Below, one piece after another: positions 1 through 10,253 of a DNA stretch of 64,000 nucleotides (position 1 is the first letter of the stretch; each line of letters starts with the position of its first letter). A program made the position numbers and the translations under genes. Source of the DNA: Paramacrobiotus metropolitanus (Eukaryota; Tardigrada; Eutardigrada; Parachela; Macrobiotidae); NCBI RefSeq assembly GCF_019649055.1, contig NW_026570222.1, positions 3,038,001-3,102,000 of the forward strand. Direction: 5' to 3'. Below the pieces are notes generated by a model that saw only the letters and a program-made list of their open reading frames with translations, made no database searches and was not told the DNA's origin.

Positions 1-63
1 TCCAATGCCAACCCTTTACAAAATTTACAGTTATGAATGTCGGTATAGCATTAAGCAACTGAC

Positions 64-148
64 CTCTACATGCTTGCAACGGTGCTCCATTGGGAAATGC
101 CTGGCTTCCGGCAAAAAGCAGAACGAATAACCACTTAACGAATGCCAT
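64..148 (-). CDS. Reeler-domain secreted protein, first coding exon (partial)
   Basis: A short exon starts with ATG at 148 and reads a hydrophobic signal peptide (MAFVKWLFVLLFAGSQA) followed directly by FPNGAPLQAC. This is the usual opening of a Reeler domain: a Phe/Tyr-Pro-x-Gly-Ala-Pro stretch and a Cys just after signal cleavage, as in defense proteins, ferric-chelate reductase 1-like proteins and reelin. A good donor (AG|GTCAGT) follows at 63, with codon phase 1. The remaining exons lie beyond the left edge, so it cannot be said whether DOMON or cytochrome b561 domains follow. The product should be secreted or membrane-anchored. The exon is only 28 codons, so the family call rests on one motif. 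Confidence 0.5.
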
Positions 149-1132
149 TTCCAACTTCCAAACTCGACGATGCACGAATGCAAACACAAACGATAGAAAT
201 AGATCTGCCGTCAAGTCGATCTGAGCATTGTGCTAGAGCGGTTTTTGTTGTCTGGGTGTTATTTATGCAACCTCAACATCGCTTTCACGGCCGTTATTAT
301 TATGACTTTGTCCGTTAGTTTTTTCACAAGCTGGGCCACCTTGCACAATCTATATTGCATAAACGCTAGTTCGTACAATTTTGTACGAACATTTCATCGG
401 TAATATTTGCTTAATTAGCCATTGGCACAGAGTTAGGGCATTACGTGTGCGTATTTACTACGGCCAATAAACAATCAGTTCGCAAAAAAACAAGTTTAAA
501 TTATCAATAAGTGGAAGGGTTTTTTGGTGCCTTTTTTCTGGTGTATCGGTACGTTATCCTTCGTGATTGCACGAATCCGCATTGTCTGACTCTTCCAGAC
601 AGCGAACGACAAAACCTTCTAACGTGATCATTCCAGACTGATTTGAAATGATGTCGACAATCCAATCACAAAGACCAAAATTTTTGATTTAGAAAGATGT
701 GAGTGGTTAAGTAACACGAAACCGACTTCTGCCAATGCAATACGGTCGAGAAGAGATTTCGCCGAAGTTATCCCACAAAAGCTAAATCTAAAGGCGATAA
801 CCAAACTACTGTAGCAGTACCATAAGTACTGAAATACGGTAACAACGAAATTTTATTCAATTTGAGCTTAAACAACCTAAATTTACAACAAAAAAGTTCT
901 CATGGTGAGCAAAGAAACAATTCCCTACAAAATTACAAGGCAGTTTAAGCTTGAGCATTGAACACATCGTCGCAAAAATCGTAAACCGCGAACTGTCATT
1001 TTCAGTACTGTACAAAAAAGATCAATTTATCAACAAAACTGCCTGAAAAAATGGCTAATCGCAATAATGCTGCAAAATTATGAAACAACAAAGGTGGGTT
1101 ATGTGAGACCATCTTAAGAACCCTTTCTGAAA
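149..1132. other. Intergenic stretch without a recognised gene
   Basis: This lies between the Reeler-type exon and the ETS-like exons, both on the minus strand, and should hold the promoter of the former and the 3' UTR of the latter. A minus-strand AATAAA (plus-strand TTTATT near 852) could end the ETS or zinc-finger transcript. I see no conserved coding segment. Confidence 0.4.
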
Positions 1133-1495
1133 TCATACCGGTTTTGTGGCGTTTGGTCCAAAACGAAAAACATAACGGGTTCCGCTGATGCACACCATAT
1201 GCTTATTGCGGCAAGCGTTCCTTCAGAAAACATGGTTTATGCAATGGTGATGAAGTTAAAGGCACAAAAGCTGACAGTTTATCAAAAACTTACTTAAAAC
1301 ACCGATTAAGAACGCCTAAGGACACGGTATCCGAACTATGACCCCGCTCCACCGCCCACACCCTGGCCAACATCTCCTTATCTACGATTTGAAACTCTTT
1401 GTTCTTCTTATTAACCCATCGGACCGCACGTGGACAAAACATCGGACTATCCAGCAGGCGCCAAATCAGTCTCCACAGATACGAAGCACGGTTGG
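1133..1495 (-). CDS. ETS-like DNA-binding domain exons
   Basis: Two exons (1495-1294 and 1184-1133) join with matching phase. The first reads YLWRLIWRLLDSP, then AVRWVNKKNKEFQIVDKEML, then ARVWAVERG. This follows the ETS order: Leu-Trp-x-x-Leu helix, RWV/CIKW strand, glycine- or lysine-rich turn with EF-x-(I/L)-V-D, and (A/V)-x-x-W. The second reads GTRYVFRFGPNATKPV and stop, like the last ETS strand (G-x-(R/K)-(F/Y)-VY-x-F). The recognition-helix region is diverged and lacks part of the usual RALRYYY stretch. No ATG precedes the first exon. Only 118 bases separate it from the stop of the zinc-finger gene on the same strand, so it may be an alternative 3' end of that gene. ETS call likely; gene structure uncertain. 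Confidence 0.5.
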
Positions 1496-1613
1496 CTGAA
1501 AATAATACCAATGTGAATCTAAATCTGTATTATTATGGAAATAATACAAGATATCTCAAAGTCAACGCAATCAAGGTGTCAACTTTTACAAAAATATCCA
1601 TAACCTATTAAAA

Positions 1614-4600
1614 CTAAAAATTACAGCTGGAAGGCTTTTCATGCTTCTCCTTCTTCGTACGCTTCGCCTTCTTCGTCTGCGCCGGTTGAGGAACTTCAGC
1701 TTCGGAGTCAGAACTCGACTGCCAATCATCTTCAGTGACTGCTAAATGTTAGTCGAACAATTACAACCTGGACAATATTTTAGCATAAGTGCTATCTTTT
1801 ACGGTTTTACCATGTTTCTCGTCCATCTGCAGGAGCATTTTGTTTCTGGCACTGAAATCTTTACCATGCTGCTTCCACGAAAAGTTCTGATTGCCTAAAA
1901 ACAAATCGTCAACAACCGTATTTCCCAAAGTGACACACACCTACCATGGGCATTCGAATCATGGGAAAACTGCAGAGCAGCCGCCATGGACACCCTGCCC
2001 ACCGTTTTTCGAAGATCGTAAGAAACGTTGTCATCGTTGGAACAACTATCAAGCGCATGGGTCGCTCCAGTATCATAAGCTTTCGTTTTCTTATTATAGG
2101 TGCCTGAAACAAGATAAAATTAAGCATTATTATCACAACCGTGGGTCGCAACAACCCTATGAAAACTGCTGCTTAAATTGATTATTTATCAAAATTTATT
2201 TATCGAAATACTTTGAACTTTAGAAAACAACTTTGCAAACAAACAAAGCTTTCCAAAAACCTTTGCGATGAAGCACCAAAGCCCAATGTATGAATGCATA
2301 CCAGTTCAACACTTAATTCACCAAATTCAAAGCCACACTAGAATCACTTACGTTTAAAAACATCCTTGCCGTGAATATCTCTGAGATGTTTCTTCATATT
2401 TCCGAAACTATAGAAACCTTTTCCACACAAAGGACATACTGGAGCTGCAAAATACCGCACCAAAAACTGCACTGTAATCAAGTCAAGGCATCAGAAGTTA
2501 CGGTTCAGAACTTAACGAATTTGCAAATCAAACAAACCGCAATCGCATTTCCTTCAAGCTTCCAAATAACAACTCAGTACATACAGTCCTATGTAGTCAG
2601 GCCCCCTTTCGGAGGGAAGAAACGGGAAAATGGCGTGCCGGGAGCGGGCGCAGCTGGCGCTGGCGCGAAAAAATTCGAAAATTACAAGAGAAAATTGTAG
2701 AAAAGTGGCTTTTTTGAGCCACTTTTCTATGATTTTCGGGAAATTTCAGGCCATTTTCAACTGGCGCAGCTGGCCCGAGGCCGTGCGCCCCCCCCCTTCC
2801 GAAAAGCTCAAGACGGGCCTGTACGTAGTTATGTGCTAGTTCTCACTTTCCGATTTCATAACACATAATTTCACATAAAATAACACGGTATCAACTATGT
2901 ATCAATTTCCACTTACCGCCTCCATTTTTCTTTTTGATGATCTTTTTTACACCAGGAACTCTTGAAAATTTGGACGAAAACACCGCCTGCGGTTTCTTAA
3001 AAGAATTTAATCCCTTCAGATTTTTGTTTTTTGGTTGATCCAGAGTCCGCCTGGCAATGCTGGTACCGATATCTAAAAATACAATTCTTAATCTCCAAAC
3101 CTATAATTTCCTACGCGTTGACTAACCGTGGATTTTCTTTTTGTGTGAACGAAGTTGCTCAGGATACCGAAAATTTTTCCACACAATTCACACGTGAATG
3201 GGCACTCGCCTGAAACGCCTTTGGTTACATTGGTGCTCAAATAAGGAAACGATAATTATAATCGAAACAACCAGTATGGATTCTTTCATGACGAATTCTG
3301 CTCTGCTTGCTGTGCAGTTCAAGACCGCAATACTGACAAACTTTCGAATCTTCCGTCTCCTTGTTCTTTCGTTTAGCCAGATTTTTTTTACCGGTTTCCA
3401 AAAAACCTGAGTGCACCTACGAAGCCGGTAAAAGCACTTTAGGGTGAAGCAACACAAGCTTAGAATACTATTATACTGCACAGTTAGTTAAACCACTCTT
3501 CAGTTTACTATAAAATGCAGCTTAACAGCAACCATCGATTTATAAATAGTAAAATTTGAACATAGATCTTTTATATCATTTTTTTCTAATTTGCTTTTCC
3601 CAAATTTTCTGGATGGAAAGCAGTCAACACGTCTGTTCTCATGAGAAAACAACTAGTGGAATTCATCCTTTAGCACTGTTTTCTGTTAGCTGTTAACCTG
3701 TTGGCAGTTACCATAAACTGGTATTCCGTACTATTAACTGAGCTCGAATTCTTCGCATTTCTGTGCCACAAACCTTCAGAAATCATCGAAGAATCCGCAG
3801 TAGGACGACCGCATCCGTTCTTTGCCGCTTTTCCAGATACCGATGCCACCATCTTTTACTGGAAGCACAGCGGGGAGAATTATCTGATAATGTTTTTGGC
3901 CCTACGACCGGGCGACTGTGTCTGGTTCGCATCGCAGTCAGAAATCACAACGACATCTGTGAATGACAAAATCAATAAGATAAACGGTAATGTTCCAACA
4001 ATTAACTGTTCGGTAGCCAAAGATTATTAGTTAGCCCTCATCTTGGATATCCCCCAATAAGTATTTCTGGTTAATACTCAGTGATACCGCCATGACTTTT
4101 CCGTAACAAATCGCATCAGTAGCAACCTTTAACAATCGTGGTACTCGTACTAACGATAAATACTGACTTATTGACATCGCTTATTAATTAGACCCCGTGA
4201 AAGACAAAATATGTAAATGCGTAAATTAGATATTACCTATCATCAAATTTGAAATTTTTCTATAATTTTTAAATCTTCATAATTTTTTATATTATTTTAT
4301 ACAAAACTTTTGAACTGTGCACTATTTTTAACAAACCTTCCGCAGAGAGATCCGCGCTGCTACTAACGGCAGGCGGCGACAAAGGAGTTGCCTTTCGCTT
4401 CTCCATTTTTTTCTTGAAATGCACCACGGCTTTGCTGTATTTAGGTGCCATAGGAAATAATTCTGCCCGAGCGATTTCCATGACCACCAGCACCACAGTG
4501 GGATCCTCGTCGGATTTGCGCCGAGTTGCCAGCACAGTATCAACAGCCCGATTGAGATCCAGCTGAGAATCACAAAGCGACAGTGTGCCATTATCTGCAA

Positions 4601-4845
4601 CACGATAACATTAACTTCCAAGTATCATTCATGTATCTCTAGTCTCTAGGGATCTGATTCTCCGAAGTTTATCTTGCCGTACTTGACCAAATCAGAGAAA
4701 ATTCATGTCGAGGAATGTGTCGCTGCACCAAAATTCGCAACACGCGGAAAGACTGCCGTTCGTATTCGCAGCTCGGCGTAAGTAGGAAACGCACCACGCT
4801 GTTGGGTCTGCTAGGGAAACGAATTTCAAACACAGGGAAATCCAT
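1614..4845 (-). CDS. C2H2 zinc-finger protein
   Basis: Probable exons are 4845-4683 (start MDFPVFEIRF), 4594-4337, a short one from 3956, then 3406-3272, 3209-3127, 3072-2917, 2444-2352, 2103-1945, 1894-1811 and 1738-1614 (stop). Phases agree except as noted. Finger 1 (3300-3350) is VCQYCG..RHERIHTG and finger 3 (about 2440-2365) is VCPLCGKGF..KKHLRDIH. Finger 2 (CELCGK..QLRSHKKKIH, 3209-3127) follows a TGE-type linker but changes frame by one base in the A/T run at 3170-3178. The C terminus is Lys-rich (TKKAKRTKKEKHEKP). It is presumably a nuclear DNA-binding regulator. The exon structure between 3.45 and 4.0 kb is unresolved. The N-terminal 140 residues match no domain I know. Confidence 0.6.
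2598..2821. mobile_element. Candidate non-autonomous hAT-type MITE in a zinc-finger gene intron
   Basis: A 224-bp GC-rich block in an A/T-rich intron begins CAGGCCC and ends GGGCCTG, a perfect 7-bp terminal inverted repeat. The 8 bases on either side are TATGTAGT and TACGTAGT, matching at 7 of 8 positions, which fits the 8-bp target duplication and CAG-starting ends of hAT elements. Inside is a 12-bp perfect hairpin (AGAAAAGTGGCT, 6-nt loop, AGCCACTTTTCT) near 2698-2729. There is no coding capacity. Other copies would confirm it. Confidence 0.5.
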
Positions 4846-5846
4846 CTTCGGACGGTAGACTGAGAGCTCCTACAAAAGAATTCAACATGTGATGTCGCAG
4901 ACTCGCAGATTGGCAGAACACCATACAACCGATCTTAGAACAGCTTCGGAGAGCAGGAAGCCGCAGTGCAATACTGCTGTACCACGTACGTTATGACAAC
5001 TACTCGACTGCTAACCAGCTAACGATCTACTTTCTTTTACTGTTTACACATGCAAACCTATTTCGTTTAAGTCCGTGAGTCAGTTTAGTGTAAAGAATTT
5101 CACTACGAAGTAGGATAACCAGGTGCAACTGCACGCAGCTTTTCGAGAAGTACTACGCCCAGAATCTCGGAACAAACGCACTGGAGATGGGCAGGCTCTC
5201 TGGATGACAAGACCCGAGACCTACCTTTCTTCACTCGATCCCGAAATGCCCCGTAACGCCCGGTATTAATGTTAAATTTAAAGGGGACCGTATGCCGTAA
5301 GTTTCGGTCTTTTTTTTACCCAACGAGTCCAATACTGTACAAGTAATTTCGTAGTCAACCGTAGGCGCAAGCTTACTGTAATGTTAAAATCAAGCCACTC
5401 TTTGCCGGGTGGCGACTACTAGTACGTCAACCGCTAGCGGGCGCGGGGGCCCAGTGCAGTCCTGGGTTCCCCAAAATAAACTAATAAAACTGCTGGCTGC
5501 TGGCAGGCTTGCTTCTTGACAATTTTGAACTTTTACAATGAATTATTGCAGTACTCGTAGAGAAGTTAATGTTAACAAAACTTTTTTTAATTTCTGTGGT
5601 TAAACGTTAAAACTGAAACTTCTTCATCAAGGTCCAAGGGTTTGTTTAAAAAAGCCGTCGGCATATATTCGCGAAGCGATCGTCTCTCAAATTCGCGAGA
5701 ATCCATACTAAGTGTATGTCAGTAAGTCTGATATCTCGTTGCGGTCTTTTGGTTTTGTATGAGTTGTGACTATTTTGAGTCTGTGGGTTTAGTTAGGACT
5801 GTTCGTTCCTATTCCTAACCATTATTCTCGCTTGATCTCCTTCGAC
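4846..5846. promoter_or_regulatory. Divergent intergenic/promoter region
   Basis: This kilobase separates the start of the minus-strand zinc-finger gene from the start of the plus-strand NOPCHAP1-like gene and should contain both promoters. I see no coding segment and no clear TATA box at a useful distance. This is a positional inference only. Confidence 0.35.
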
Positions 5847-6671
5847 ATGGCCAGTAATCCAGAAAATAAACCCGAGAAGCTTGACATTGGTGGAAGAAGT
5901 ACGTTTCCATCCATGCTGTTGATCAACAAACGTCCATGCGAAACACATCCCAGAGCACTTGCGGCGGAAAGTGTTGTGCTACAAAAGCGAGGTTTGTGTT
6001 CTTTGCGACTTGATATGCGTATGTCGACGTGCTCTGGCTAATAAAATTATTAGACTGGTGTGTACAGTAATTGTGAATTTTTGGACTCTGCTTATGAGAA
6101 TGCTAGGGTATCGAGTTAGTTTACGATTTGCAGTTGTACGCTTTCCCACGAGGATAGACAGGACGCCTGTAGTGTAGATGACTTGTTTCACTTTTCTTTG
6201 CTTTCTAATCGCACCTCATTTCGGCAGGGCAAATTATGATGGATCGGTTAAAAAAATTTCTACCCGAAATGAAGAACTCTGCTGAAGCGCTGGAAGAAAG
6301 CCTGAAAAGCACCGATAATGCCGATCGCTTTAACATTGAGAGTGTGAAGGAAGGAGTCCGTCGTTGAATTCGTGAGTGCAGTAATAAAAATGCTGCAGAA
6401 ATCCTTTGCTGATTAAATGATTCAGGTTTGACGTAGTTACCTTGAATACATTTTTGTTATTGAAGTCAAAAATACTGTAAATAGAATTTGTTTATGTGCG
6501 TTCGTGTTGCAGAACCTGGGGCTGTTCGAGTATTCTTCCAGTGAATCAGAAGAAGAGCTGGATGTGTTGGATAGCTCAGACTCCGATTCAAGTGACGAAG
6601 AAGCTGCCGGAAAAGCGCCTGATGATTTAATTAGTGTGCTAAGTAAGAAGAGTACCTCTGGACCGAGATAG
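5847..6671 (+). CDS. NOPCHAP1: NOPCHAP1 (C12orf45)-like NOP58 chaperone cofactor
   Basis: Three exons: 5847-5991, 6228 to about 6371, and 6513-6671. Blocks shared with vertebrate NOPCHAP1 occur in order: LLINKRP (human RLLINSQ), VVLQKRG..MDRLKKFLPEM (human LDQVQTFLPQM), RFNIES (human RFNIEN), and NLGLFE before a Ser/Glu/Asp-rich acidic tail (human VALFEMN plus acidic Ser stretch). The vertebrate protein links the R2TP/HSP90 machinery (RUVBL1/2) to NOP58 during box C/D snoRNP assembly, so a nuclear role is inferred. The best donor after exon 2 (C|GTGAGTG, 6371) lies beyond an in-frame TGA at 6364-6366. Either a weak donor just upstream (GGA|GTCCGT) is used, or one base is extra near 6355-6366. 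The ATG at 5847 was chosen because codons upstream lack Met. Confidence 0.7.
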
Positions 6672-7338
6672 CTCTTCGGTTAGGTGCATTTGGGAATTCT
6701 GTCTTGTGATAAAATTTGTTTTTCCTGAATCTTTACTTTTCCTGTTAAGTGTTATCAGTTTACCAGTGTACCACGTCGACGCATGCTCAGGCGTTTGCAG
6801 CATTTTGTTAAGCTCCAAGGGACCAAGCGGAAACGATGCGCTCGGCCGATACCCGAACGTCGCATGTGGTTGTTCTCAGCGCGTACGGTTATTTCGTTTT
6901 GCCTATTGTCTGGTATGTTGAACTATCATGGCTGAACAGTCTGAACCTGGAAGTCTGGAACATTAGTATGCATTATGGAAAACAGCATCTGGATTCCAGA
7001 AGCTGTGCATCGTTTCGGTAGTAATGGGATGGTTTCACCTTCTTAACTTGCCTGCTTAAAATGCGCATTTACGCCATTTAAAGCTCAGCTAAACCTATGG
7101 AATAATTGAACTGTCAAAGGAAACTTTGAATGGCACTGTTTTAACATAAGTAAAGGCGTCCGAGACATACACCAACACATAAAACCTAAACAGAATTAGA
7201 GCCACAGCATACTGCATAGTGAGTGCATACCTACTTCGTTACTCGTATAAAAGCAACCACAAAAACCAAATTACGAATAAAGCACAAATGCAGTTTGAAT
7301 TTGAAACACATCTCTGTTCTTCATTATTTCCAAAAGCA
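6672..7338. other. Convergent 3' region between NOPCHAP1-like and OCIA-domain genes
   Basis: The stops of two converging genes flank this segment. A plus-strand AATAAA at 7276-7281 could end the NOPCHAP1-like transcript, implying a 3' UTR of about 600 bases. Short ORFs here show no conserved motif. Confidence 0.4.
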
Positions 7339-8515
7339 CTAAGCGTCGCTAGGCCGGCTGCGGTCATCCGGTCGAGGCTGGGGCTGGGGCGGGCGGAAGT
7401 AGGCATCTCGATGCTGGCGTCGTAAATCATCGTAATTTGCGCTGGGACGCGAAGCCTCCTCTCGGCCATGATCAAATGAGCGCTCCGATAACATTTCCGG
7501 GTCCCTGCCTTCCTGGTAGGTGTTCTTTTCGGAGTCAATATCCAGGCTACTCACGTGGTCATCAGCGTTGTAAATGCTGCTCCGTTCCGATCGCGCCGGC
7601 CCCTGATTGTCGTAGCCATACAGCGGTGTTGTGGGCTGGACTGGCCGGTATCCGCCGCTCCCACCAGGATACGGCTGCTGCGGAGGCGGTGGAAGTCCGG
7701 TTTTGCCCTGGCGCCGACGACGGATGGCATCGGCAACGCGGCTGTTGGGCAGGCTCAAAAATTTATCTTCGCATTCTTTGTAATAGCTCAGTTTCCCGAG
7801 CAGGTACCCAGTAAAGCCGGAAGCAAATACCTAGAAAACGCAATCAGAAGCATGCATAAACATTTTTCATTTTACTGATTTTAGCATGAAATATTAAATA
7901 AACCATTAAAATAAAACATAAATCCACCTGACGACAAAATCATCGCCTCCGTAAAATACCGAAAAACCACATAGTACACAAAATTACGGCAGGCACTGAA
8001 CAACCGAGATTTTTTCCTATCTCAAACACACAAAAAATGCGTTCAAAACCTACCTTGAACATTGATCCATATTTCGGATGCGCTGACAAATAGCCCTTTT
8101 TCACTGCGAGATGGGTAAGTGCGGAAAATACCGCAGCAAATGGCAGCGATCGCTTTATGGTGGATTCCCGGGCACATTCTTTCAAAATGGCATTTTCTTC
8201 CGCTGTCATTTTATAATTGGAATCTGGCTCCGCGCCATAGTTGGAAAATTGGGTTCGCTCCTGATCAGGCGGAGAACCGCCGCCATACGACCAGTTTGGC
8301 GCATTGGGTTGCTGTTTATCGTACTGCTGGTACTGTCCTCCAGATGCACCCGGAAATCCTCTTCGGGGACTTGTTTCGCTCAAATCAATCGGATTCGAGT
8401 ACGCGAGTCCAGAACGATCATTGTCGCCATACACGTTATTCCCAAATGATCGGTCGCCCATCGCACGATCGTCACTGAATCGCTGGTTTTTGTCGTAATC
8501 GTTTGAGGATTTCAT
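7339..8515 (-). CDS. OCIAD1: OCIA domain-containing protein (OCIAD1/asrij-like)
   Basis: Two exons, 8515-8054 and 7830-7339, join in phase 0 to give 317 residues. The OCIA domain starts near residue 104 (TAEENAILKECARESTIKRS) and runs through LTHLAVKKGYLSAHPKYGSMFK at the exon end. Exon 2 continues VFASGFTGYLLGKLSYYKEC..FLSLPNS, matching the domain's second hydrophobic segment and closing Cys. OCIAD proteins sit on endosomes and mitochondria; asrij controls endocytic signalling and JAK/STAT in fly blood precursors. Here the domain is preceded by about 100 disordered Gly/Ser/Asn/Gln-rich residues and followed by a Pro/Arg/Asp-rich tail, longer than in many homologues. In human OCIAD1 the domain is near the N terminus. 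Start at 8515: no earlier in-frame Met seen. Confidence 0.88.
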
Positions 8516-10253
8516 AACGAACCACGACGTTTAACAGTTCACAATTCACTGAACCAATGGTGAAAGACATTAATAATAATATCCGATTTCTAATAAATTA
8601 TTCGAAACCAATATCAAAATTCAAAAACGTCAACCAATAGTTGCCAATTTGCTCAAATCAGCTCACAGCTGCTCACTGTGCCCAGTGCGATCTTCTTGGG
8701 CGGGATGAACATGCCAGTCGAAAATGAAAATGACGGCCGAAATTAAAATTCATGCCCACCCCGAGAATGCTGCCATTGGCTGGTAATTATCGTCGCGCTC
8801 GGAATTTCGTCGCGTTCGGAATTTCCGCTCTGGCAGACCGATTCTGAAGATTCCAAAAACTTCGATTTTTGGCATTTTCGTTTGGGGGGCTTGGGGCAGT
8901 GTAGGGCGGAATGACTGGCATGACCAAAATGCAGTCGCAATTGCCATCTCCTTTTAACGTCCAGCTACGTACTATATACGTATTTATCCGCATTTATTTT
9001 CGTTCTTGCTTGTGTACTAGAAGTGTAGAACACGAATCCTATCCCGAAAGAAAGTTTACCGTTCAGCCGTGCTAGAGAAGCCATGCGTGTTGCTATTGAA
9101 TTTCTTTTAAGAAAGTTTGTGTTATCCCAGGTTATAAGTACATAGTGCTGTAGACTTTTATAATCAGCAGGGAAATTCTGGAGGCAATTAGATGTTGATT
9201 TTAGACTACGTATGCGTAAGTCTGGTGTCTCCACTCTCCGGGTCAATTGATGAATTTCATATTTTCGTGTTATGAATAAAAGGGGACTCCCCGAAGCGGT
9301 TATCCGCGAATGCGATGAAAAGATTTGAATATCAAACATCAAAACAGCGCCTAGTATAAAAAGACGTTGTTGAAATGCAGTGGAGACACTGCCTGGTTTG
9401 ATCTTTCATTACTTTAACAAGCTACCAAGTTACACCAGCTCCTGCTAAGCCTCTAAATCATGATTTCCTGCAGACCGAATTTTATGGCTCTTGCCTGTTT
9501 CAGTACAATAATACAGTTTTTTTTATAATAATCAAGTAGATAAAACTAAAGCCAGAAAAGGCTAAACAAAAGTTACAACAACGACAAACGGTATCTGTCG
9601 GTATGTTTTCAAAAAACCACGAATAATACTGTTGTACTAGTACGAGTACTAGTACAATTCAGACAGCGGATAATTTTTTTACAGTCAAATCATGCTCATT
9701 TATGGCGTTGCAAATCGCACGGCTGTGTAAAGAAACTGACACGGCAGACCAAAATGAATTGAAAATGCCAATCGAGCACGGGGCGGAATTTGAATTTTCG
9801 TATCCTTTTGAATTTTGCCACGAGCGGCACTTTGTCATCGCACGCGGTCTACTAATAAAATGTGGTGCCCATAAGAAGACATGAAAATTCAAAAATTAAA
9901 TTTAAGTAAATAAATATTAGAAAAGAAAAATGACAGTTCTGTATTACCACAGCTGTCCACCCAATGGGAGGTTAGGTGTGCGACAGGCCACAGGACCAGC
10001 CAGCCAGCTGTATGCAGCCGCTGTCTAAGTTTCAGTGTGCGACTTATTGGGTAATTTTTGAAAACTGAAAACATTCGTTTTGGATCAATGCTGCAATCTT
10101 GTACCTTGACTTCTAGCCCTGGATACATACATTAATCCCGAACGCCGAGCTGAGTCGAGCTCCATTCGGTTGTGCCGGATTATCTGAGGAATAGTTTTGT
10201 CCGGTTGTCCAGTCAGCATATTTTTGTATATGAATCGTCAACGGTGATGTAGA
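8516..10253. promoter_or_regulatory. Divergent intergenic region, OCIA-domain gene / MRPL4
   Basis: This 1.7-kb segment between divergent starts should contain the promoters of both genes. ORFs up to 125 codons occur on the minus strand (8965-9342), but they show no domain and no splice logic. The only structured element noticed is the perfect inverted repeat at 9632-9657. Confidence 0.35.
9632..9657. repeat. 12-bp perfect inverted repeat
   Basis: TTGTACTAGTAC and its exact complement GTACTAGTACAA are separated by only GA, giving a near-perfect palindrome. It lies about 600 bases upstream of MRPL4 and 1.1 kb upstream of the OCIA-domain gene. A dimeric factor site or a cruciform are both possible; nothing else supports a role. 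Confidence 0.6.

Noticed and set aside
3670..3852. Minus-strand ORF (VASVSGKAAKNGCGRPTADSS..) as a zinc-finger gene exon
   Set aside because: It cannot be joined in phase to both neighbours and contains no Cys/His pair with finger spacing; the true exon in this interval is left open.
6706..7021. Two short plus-strand ORFs after the NOPCHAP1-like gene, one with a signal-like start
   Set aside because: They overlap each other in different frames, lack conservation cues and lie in a probable 3' UTR.
8965..9342. 125-codon minus-strand ORF in the OCIA/MRPL4 intergenic region
   Set aside because: No recognisable domain, no splice or UTR logic; most likely chance.
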